Positions 41,786 to 51,800 of a stretch of DNA of 64,000 bases are shown here, in pieces. Position numbers and translations under genes: made by a program. The DNA comes from Notospermus geniculatus. Its lineage: Eukaryota > Nemertea > Pilidiophora > Heteronemertea > Lineidae. The notes beneath the pieces were generated by a model. The model did not search any database. It was not told the DNA's origin and was given only the letters and a program-made list of their open reading frames with translations. Position 1 is the stretch's first letter. Each line of letters begins with the position of its first letter. The stretch covers positions 584,747 to 648,746 of the forward strand of contig NMRB01000090.1 in assembly GCA_002633025.1 (NCBI GenBank), in the 5' to 3' direction.

Positions 41786-42091
41786 CCTATGTTCGATGAA
41801 TGCGATTTGGTCGGCGTCCAATCGCGAGACTGTAATCATGGTAATTGCTTGAGTCATTTCATATTGCGTCGCCATCGCAGAAGTACGTTGGACTAGGAAT
41901 TAACTCCGTGATGTCAGCGTCCAGAATTTGATCACACGGCGGACACCGATGGTCGTGCGTCGAAGTACGAACTAGGCTTTAGGAGTGCAGTGTTGAGGAT
42001 ATGGTTAAAGTGTAAAGTTGGATGAGAACCTCTACCGTAGTTGATATCAGACTATAAACCCAAAACTTTATTTATAATCTTGTCTTTGCAG

Positions 42092-42867
42092 AAAAATGAC
42101 TTCCCAAATTTCCTCGGCGGTGAAGAAAGAGAAAATACGCTACACATCGCAATCACCCACCTCGCGGAAGACTCAACGTCGAAGGGGAAAAAGGGAAAGA
42201 AAGGGGACTCAGACGCGATTGAACGTTCTCGTTCCGTTCCTACTCATCTCGACTCATTAGAGAGACAGGGCAGTGCAATATCCGCCTCTAACCTCCTTAC
42301 CCCACGTGCGGGGGGTACATCACCGCCCTTGCCACTGAGGTCGAGCAAGACCTCGCCCAACTTGCCGCGACGACCCAGTAGTAGCAGAAGTACTCGAAAA
42401 AATGCGCCGGACTCACAGAAATTGAAACGAAGTGATAGTTGGGATGAGGATCAATTTCTACAGTCGTTTGACAATGATTTAAACCTCGACGAGATCCAGT
42501 CTCCGCGATTAGCGAAGTCTGCTCCGAATCATCCGCTAGGCCCGCCGGATCGACTCGTGACGAACAATGGCGCACTCTGTACTCCCCGATCAGGATCTGG
42601 TCTCGGAAGAAAAGGTTCCGACCTTTCGGACACTAGCTCATCTGGTGGGTCAAATGAACTAAAGTCCCTGACTCGCAGAAGTTCGGAGAATGGGGCGACG
42701 ACCCCTAGGCCGTTGCCAAGTCCCTCTCCGCAGAAAAAAACGTCGCTCCTTTCCCCAGCTAGTGTACCAAATGATTTAGGACTGTATGGCGACAAAAAGG
42801 GCAAGAAAAGGAAGATATCTTTAAAATCAAGGTCAAAAAGTGACGATAGTAAAATCGCGGAGGAAAG
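42092..42867 (+). CDS. C12orf56: C12orf56-like exon A (disordered region)
   Basis: 776 nt, acceptor ttgtctttgcag, donor AAAG then gttagc. It starts KNDFPNFLGGEERENTLHIA, matching the D-Y-P-E-F-L region of the vertebrate protein, then becomes Ser/Pro/Arg-rich to the basic tail KKGKKRKISLKSRSKSDD. The frame is open upstream to an ATG at 42041, but that methionine lies in the intron. Confidence 0.85.
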
Positions 42868-45800
42868 GTTAGCATATCTGTGTTAATTTTGACTACCGGT
42901 ACATGGACACTTGTGACCCTCCACCACAAAACCAGCCGGAAGTCGCACGGAAAATGAGCCTAAACGTACTGTGATGACACCAGGAGATAAAGAAAGAAAT
43001 AGAATCACTCAGACTTCACAACAGACAGACAATATTGAAATTGACAGATAATTCATTCCCAACTTGCCAACTTCGGAGCGACTTCCCACTGGTTTTGTGG
43101 TGGAGGGTCACTCTTTTTCTCAAAGCACTTGGCTTGGCTTGTCCGGCAGCTTTTCTGAGGGACTCAAGTAGCAGCTCATCACTCTGCCCAGCCCTCACAG
43201 CCAGTTGCGAGTACAATGTGTTGACTATTGAACCTGCTACCTCTTGGCCAAAAGGCAGACGTGCCACCACACTCTCTGCACAAGTGAAGGAACCTTGATA
43301 ACGTAGTGGTTATCATGTCCGCTTTGGAAGTGGCTGTCCCGGGTTTGAATCCTGGCTCTTCAGTCCATCGCATGGGACAGTAAGCCGTGGTGCCTTGTAC
43401 CTTGTGCGTTTGCAAGGGCAAGTAAAATGCTCCATCCAAGTGAGGAACATGAATAGCTTGAGATGGCCTCTTCCGTACTTACATTGTACCAGGGCCAATC
43501 TACATTGTAATACAAATACAGTGGGACCTCTCGATTATTAAGGACACCTTCGGGACTGACAAATGTTGTCCTTAATTGAGAGGTGTCCTAATTACCGGTA
43601 CAGAGGTCAAAATGAATAGAAATGACCAGTTTGGGACTGAACTTTGGTGTCCTTAATAGAGAGGTGTCCTGGCAGAGGTGTCTGCTAAGAGAGGTTCCAC
43701 TGTACAAATACTCTCCACAAATTGAAGAACTGGGGCCTGTTTCATAAAGTGACTTTAAGGTAATGCGAATGGTACCTTTAACCAAATAGAAAATGCATTG
43801 AAGTTAGTGGCATTAGCTTAAAGTCACTGTATGCAGAGCTAAAAATTTCATTTAGTCGTGTTTATAGTTGTGTATTGTTATTTTCAGGGAGGACATAAAG
43901 GCCAAAGTGGAAATAGTAGTCATTGAGGAAGAGGAATACCCAGGAATGAAGAAATGCACCTCGGATATCTACATGATGGCTTATAACTCCCCCGTCCTGT
44001 TGTTCATGAACAATGCTTGGGATAATTTCAAAATTGTAAGTATTCGTGGTCGAAGCACAGGGATCCGCGGAGCGAAACAGTGGTCAAATGGCGATACACC
44101 GAATGTAGAAAAATGTGACCCGCCCGAGGGAAATAAGGCGCTTGTCGCAAGTGACCATCATTGGTCATCAGTTTATTCAACTATTATCACTCCTGTCCAC
44201 AACTATTGTAAAGCTGCAGACGTTCATTTCAGCTATTGTGTTGTAAGGTCGGTAACCCTTTCCTTGATCCCTGATAGCCGAGTGGTTATCACGTCCACTC
44301 AGCAAGCAGCAGGTTCCGGGTTGAAATCCAACCCGGGCCATTTGGGATTTCATTCCCGGTTCTTCACGTCCATCGCATGGGACAGTAAGCCGTACCTTGT
44401 TCCTTTGCAAGGGCAAGTAAAAGACCCCATCCTACTGAGGAACATGAGTAGCTTGAGATGGCATCTTCCGTACTCACCAGGGCCAATAATGATATGGCTT
44501 CTGCCCTGACAGAAAAATCTAATACAGATACCCTTTCCTTGGTTGCGACAAGCACCTGCTTATGGTGGAACAGGTCAAAAATTTTTGCAGCTATGTTGCG
44601 TTCTGTGTAAATCAGTTCCGTAACTAGCTGATCTCTTGATGAAAGCTTACGCTTTCTTTTTCAGCGAGGAACTTTGCTACACGATCCAGAATTTGAAAGG
44701 AACCACAATTCAAAGAAGACACCAGGGTAAGTACATGTATGGATACCAGGTCGGACTGATAATCACACCCATACCCTTGGGACCGGAGCGATTCTCTGTT
44801 ATTTTCACACTGACACGTCTGAGATCCCATGTTTGTTTTGTGGGGGCACAGGCCTTGAACATGTCGAACAGTTTTCAAAAGTGATTAAAATTGCAAAAAC
44901 ACCTTCGCTTGAATATAACTATTGTATCAGGCAACTTGCCAATATTCATTTATGGAAACTCGGCAGAAAACTTCACCAGTTATTCATTTTCAAAACAATG
45001 AAACCCTACCTTTCTATTGACACTGGGGGCATATTGCCACTGGGGGCATATTTTATTATCTGAAATGTGCACCAGTCTATTCGTTGATTTAGCCACAGGC
45101 TTTGAAAACAAAACTTCACGTTCATATTGTGTTCGTATCCAGCATCAAACGACGAGCTATGTCTAGGTGAGTCCAATAGGTGGCAGCACCGGTTGATCAG
45201 CACATTCATTTTCATTCGGAACGACCTGAGGCGAACTGCTTATCTGTCCACTGGGCGGCGCATTACACCTCGGACACAAGTCCAAGGCAGCCATGTTGTT
45301 TATCAACAAACCCACGTGACCGACCGTGGGACTATTTTGGCCGAATTTTGGCCTGTTAAGATATCCAACCTTATTTCCTGGATAATTTGAGGCATATTAT
45401 ATATAAACTTACCGATATCTCACCCAGTCTGCCAATTGATCAATAACGCAACGGGATTGTGTGACCTATTTCGTTCATGCGCAGGGTGTGATGAGGCGAC
45501 CGCATCCACCACCAGAAACGCATTGAAATCCTTGCGCATTCAAGATGGCTGCCTTGGACTTGTGTCCGAGGGGAAATGCGAGTCTCTATGGAAATTGCCG
45601 AGCAGTTGCCTTCGGAAGTTCCGAATGATTTATTTTAGCATTTTAGTCCCTCCATGTGAAGTCTATGCACCTGAATTTTTGTACTGCTCTTCATTCTGTA
45701 AATACATCTTTCCCATCTATTCTGTAAATACATCTTGACCAATCTTCTCTAGACTTATGCCGGTCCATTCTGCAAATATTTGTTTTCCATCCATTCTGTA

Positions 45801-48800
45801 TTCTTGCCCATCCATACTGTAAAGACTTGCTCTTCCATTCTGTAAATACTTGCCCATCCATTTCGTTTGTTGCCCGTCCATTCTGTAATATACTTCTTGC
45901 CTATCCAGTTTTCCATCCGTTCTAAAAGTACTTCTAGCCCAGGCCATATGGGATTTCATTCCTGGCTCTTCACGTCCGTCGCATGGGACAGTAAGCCGTG
46001 GTGCCTTGTACCGGTACCTTGTTTCTTTGCAAGGGCAAGTAAAATACCCCATCCAAGTGAAGAACATGAGTACCTTGAGATGGCCTCCTCCGTACTTACC
46101 AGGGCCAATAATGCTATGGCTTCGGCCCTGACGGAAAAATCAAATACAAATATAAATACTTCTTGCCATCCCTTCTGTAATTCTTGGATTACAACTTGCT
46201 TTGCTTCAGTTTTGAGAGCGAAATTAGAGATGAACTCAGTGATTGATGCACTTGCTTATTTGATGCACAAAAACATGAAGAACAGAATTTTAAACAATTT
46301 TTCCCATCTTTGTTTGCGAGCTAGCTTCGAATTCAGTTTTCATTCTCTTGGCTTTTTTGGATGTCAGATTTTATCTCGTTTTTTCATTCAGCTTCTCTGC
46401 TTTTTCTGTCCAATTAGGACTCATTTGCACTTGGGAAGAATAAAAATTCCTCCATGTTTGCACTGTTTGGAATGCAGCTTTCCCTCGGATTTTGAGAAAA
46501 CTATCAATGAATTGATCAATGAATGAGCAGGGCCCGGTTGCACAAAAGCATACTAGGCGTAGTGTCATTCTATCTCCTAGTTGGCTTCTAACTTTGTATG
46601 CGTTTGTATTGAGTTAGAAGCCAACTAGGAGATAGAATGATACTATGCCTAGTATGCTTTTGTGAACCGGCCCCTGGAATCCAGCTCATTCACTTCTGGG
46701 ATCTCTACTAGAAAGTGCCTGAGGAAGACCCCGGTTGGGGTTGAAAATTTGCGAAATTCGGAGACAACTTGTTATCTGTATAAAAGTGCACTGTAGGATA
46801 ATTGAAATGTGAGTGAAGGCAGTAGTAGAGGCAGGTTTGCCTGTGCTACCTGTATGAGAGGCCAGGCACCTGCCAAAATTTAGGAGTACTGTACCCCTGA
46901 AGTAGGACAGGGCACCAGTTATGATGAACTTTGACCCTATTATGAACTAAAACAATGAAATTGATTGGCTCATAGTTTGGCATTCCAGGGTATTTGATAG
47001 CACCAAATCTGGCTTGTACAAAATTCGTGGAAGTGAGACAATGGTGGTTGCTTCGATTCTTGTACACCAGTAAAATATTTTCATCAAAAAACATATTCCC
47101 TATCCTTTTCTCCTAATTTCAGCGAAAAGCTTGAAGCATTGTTCGGTCAACTAAAGCAGGAGATACTAAGCCCTGGAAATAACATCGAAGAGGTCTTCAG
47201 TCTAATCAACGAACTCAAAGTGGCCTCGGAAAGAAACTTTGCCATCAAGAAACTATTTTGGAAGGTTGGTAGACTTCTCCTCTGTTCCAAACTTTCCCAA
47301 TGGGGACACTAGCTCAACAGAGGGCAGCACACCAAAACCCGGTCCTAATACAATGGACTCCTTTTGTGTGTGAAATTGATCAGGACCATGATGTCAGTTT
47401 CATTTCAGTACATGTAATTTTAACCACTAGTGACACCTATTGAAAAAGTCGGCTATTGTCCCCATTCCTATAGACCTTTACAACAAAGATGGCGGTCAAA
47501 CAGTTCTCACCATATGACGTCAGAAGCTTAATGACATTCAATGGCTGCTGGCACGCAAAGCTGTTAAGCAGGCCATGGGCAGAAAAGTTTAGGTACCGGT
47601 ATAATAATTGTCTGAGAGGATGCGTTTTGTAGTGTTATATCATGCTCGGACAATGAATGGTCACGACATCTTGTGGGAGAACTATAGACGCCACAACATC
47701 ATCCATAATGACGTTGAGGTCATGGCATATGCCTATGATGTCAAATTTTGTGACGTTCTAGGACCACGAACAGGCGGCCGAACTATAGACGTCCACGTGT
47801 ACCGGTACCGAATTTTGGGACCCGTCTTTGCATGAGTGACGTGGCGTCGTAGTGCATCCAACACGTGCTGATGCATTGCGACGTCAGTGATACCGTGTAA
47901 ACATAGTCCGCAATTTTTGGTACATAACTATAGTACCTAGTGAGAGCTTTTCACATCTGATTTGTCAATCTGTTTCGGGTGTTGGTGTGGCGCAGTGGAA
48001 ACATCTGCGCCTGCCACCCCTGAGGTCGCTGGTTCGATGACCGGTCATTCAAGTGGCTTTATGTGGTAGAGAGGGCGATCCCTCCTCAACATCGTAGGTT
48101 CCTCCAGGGGCTCCAGTTTCCTCCTACATATCGTTAATATCGCCCAATATTGTTTGATGAGTAGCTGTAATGCCCTAAATGGGCACTTGCACTCCTGAAA
48201 TAATATTTTAAAAATCTGTTTCTTTTCAGAGTCCTGATTTGTTCCAGTTCTTGGTCCGCCAGCTGCAGCTTTATCTCCCGAACTCATCTTTAAATCTGAG
48301 CACTGAACAGGGCAAGAACCAGCGAGCTGACGAATTTGAGTGAGTTTGTATATTTGTATTACTGGGTAGGTTTTTTCGTCAGGGCTGAAGCCACAAACCT
48401 TGGTGGAATCCGATGTCACGGAAACGGGTCTTTACTTCCCTATATTTTGTCTTCCAGGCTGATCAACTTGACTCTTGAGACGTTAGCATTCATGTTCCGT
48501 GAAACGGAAACGCTTCCGTATCGTTCCTCTTGTCTAAAACAACAGAAGGGAAAAGTCATCCACGAACTGCTCTCCTTTCTGACATGTGACCCGGATATGC
48601 CCCAACGTCACAAGCCCCAGATGTCCCGGGCGGCGGCACTCCTGGTGATGACGGACAGTGACAAGCGGCAGGCCATTGCTGATTCTGAAGTAAGTTTCAT
48701 GATATTAGATCAGGGTCAGTACTCAGGCGTGTATCCTAGGGGGGGACGCACCCGGCGCACGCCCCTCATTTGGCCAACAAATCTGTAAAATTGACCGTGA

Positions 48801-51800
48801 AATTCTGGAATTGGGTGCAAATTTCAATGTTCCTAGCACAAGGTGCCCCCTCGTTTCCCAAATCCTGGATCCACCCCTGGATGTTCCCATCGAACATTTT
48901 GACCAGGCCCGAACCCAACCCCGGGCCCGAACCCAACCCCGGGCCCGAACCCAACCCCGGGCCCGAACCCAACCCCGACCTGACACTTCTTATTCATTCT
49001 TCTGGTTCATTCACCCAGGTGAGCACATAGTCCATGGACCATTTCATTTTCTGAAATTCTCATTTTAACACAATCTTTTCTCCTGTTTTACAGCTCAAAA
49101 AACTCCTCGCGGAGTTCACCAACCAGACCACATCTTTACTCTTTGAACTCACGTTAGTTGCTCAGCAAAAAAGTCGGGACAAAGATGGTAGTTTCTTCAA
49201 TCTAGAGTTATTAATGAAAACTCTTGAAGAATCAAAGTCCACTGTAAGTTTTCCAGCGAGTTTCAGTTAAAGCCACATTGTATTGAATATTACGGATGTG
49301 TCAGGAGAAAGCAGGTAGAGGTCTCATAGCCTCAGGAAGGTCCCCAAAATGCTTGCCTGATAGATACGTACATGTACTTCAAAAAACCAAGGCCTAGTTT
49401 TCAGCACACGTTGGAAAAAACTGCAGGCAGAGCACCATGTACTCAGTTTTAGATTTTTGATAGAACATAATACATTTTACACTACACTAACATCGGTGGA
49501 CATAAGCACATTCTGAAATTAATACAGTGTGGCTTTAAACTTTCCACGACCAGTGGAATTCCATTGAAAACAGAAAAATTATTCATGATTCTGAGACTAC
49601 AGAAACCACATCATGTAGGAATTCATTGCAAAGTACTCAATGAGAGCTTTCCAATGAATACTTTGTGTGATAGGTTTAGTAGCTATGATTCCAATTTGGC
49701 ACTTGCACTCCTGATTGTGCAGATGACGTCATCACAAAAAAATCTACCATCTTTATGGTCAAATTGACGTCAAACGACGTTGACCCACATGACACACTTT
49801 GTCTTTGGCGCAAGTGGAGTGTGTATGACTTCAACCATGACGTGATCTACACATGACACACTCTGTCGTCGACGTCAGCATGGTGGACCTCCGGTCAAAA
49901 GCGACGTCACAATGAGCAACCTCACAAGCTCTATATTCCTCAATAAAAAAAATTACAAATGTGACCGCCTCCGAGAAAACCCGGTCAAAGTTGCTGGGGA
50001 GTGACATAGGCCTTGATCATACCTGCCCTTTGTTACACAATCGATAAGGCTTTATTTGCCACCAACAGACTGGTGTTTTTTCATTGTGATGACACTCTCA
50101 ACGTAACCTATGTGGTGTTCATCGACTTTCGTCGGGTTTTCTCAGAGACGGTCACAAATTCTCTCTTGACAAAGATTAGCAGTAAACCGATTTCTTGATC
50201 TTTTAGGAAACCTTTATGAAACGCCTGATTGCCATCACGATGCATTTGATATCTCCGTCCACGAAGCCTGAACTTTTGCCAAAGGATGCCGTCCTGCTCT
50301 TTCAACAATTCTCCGTCCTAGCCACACTCATGACGTACAGTACATCTTTGTGTAAATTAATCAGGGACAACTATTTTGAAGAATTTAAGTAAGTATCCAA
50401 AATATACCTTTCACGCAAATATTTTTGCGTGTAAAAATTCTTGCGAAATCAACATTTCACTGCGAATATTAATACTCGCATAAAAGTTTCCCCCAACGAT
50501 CCAATCAGTTCTCACCCGCTAACCTGGGCCCAGTTTCACAAAGAATCTTAAGTCTAAAGTTGGACTTAAGTCATCATGTGACCAGGTTTCAGCAAATCAG
50601 ATGACTTCAGACTTAAGTTTTTTCTTAGACTTAAGATTCTTTGTGCAACCGGCCCCTGGTTCCTTGGGCATCCGACGGTGGCGCTGACTGATGGTTCGTG
50701 TCAAGAGCCCAGTGCTTCCTGACACTCATCCCATCCCATGACATGCATGATTCATAGCGCAAATGGCGGACTCGCTTCCAGTGGTTATCATTCATTGATT
50801 TCGATTGTTTAGCCCGCTTGGCCCATAGGCCAAAAGGGCTTATGCTGTGCTTGGCGCCTTTAGTGGTGGTCTGTCGTGCGTTAGTGCGTGCGTGCGTGCG
50901 TGCGTGTGTCCGTAAACTTTTCCCTTGTCAGATGGATAGCGCCTTCAGTTTTTGACGGATCATTTTCATATTGCATATGGGTGTGTATGACCACAAAATC
51001 TAGGTCAAGTTCGATTTTGGGTGCGATGCGATTCCTACTTTGGCCAGTAGGGGGCGTTTTGTGAAAAAATTCAAAGGCCTATATTTTGAGAATGGCTTGA
51101 GCTATCTTGATGAAACTTTGTATGTATGTACCTCTAGTTTGTGGTGACGTACACACAAAATTTTGGCGCAATCTGATTCTTGACTTTGCCACTAGGGGGC
51201 CAAAACGAAAATATCAAATTTTTCTTGTCAGATGGATAGCGCCTTCAGTTTTTGAAGGATCATTGTCATATTGCATACAGGTGTTTATGACCAAAAAATC
51301 TAGGTCAACTTCGATTTCGGGTGCGATGTGATTCCTATTTTGGTAGGTAGGGGGCGTTTTGTGAAAAACTTAAAAGGGTTATATTTTGATAATCGTGTGA
51401 GCTATTGTATTGAATCTTTGTATGTATTTACCTCTAGGTTGTAGTGACTTCCTGACGAAGTATTGGTGAAATCTCATTCTTGACTTCGCCGCCAGGAGGC
51501 CAAATCCAAACTCACAAAATCTGCTATGTACGCTTTGGTCAATGGCTTGTATGGGATTCTGATATGGCTTATTCTTTCCACCACTGTGCTAAAAAGCCAA
51601 GCGGGCACAGTGCCATTGGCACTATTTTTTTGGAATTACTATAGTGAAACAAAGTTCGTTACCGGGAATCAGTATTGATACAATTGCGAGTTTGACACAG
51701 CTGATCGCTAACACTGGCATCTGTGTATTTGGTGACTACGCATTGTTTACTTGCACTCAGACATGATATTGGTATTGGTGATTTTAAGATGGCTATTTGG

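Noticed and set aside
42041-42091. ATG at 42041 as the start of the C12orf56-like protein
   Set aside because: It precedes a strong acceptor (ttgtctttgcag), and homologues continue upstream of this point, so it is intronic.
44636-44884. Open frame SEELCYTIQNLKGTT as exon C reading
   Set aside because: Out of phase with exons B and D; the phase-0 reading gives RGTLLHDP, which matches the homologue.
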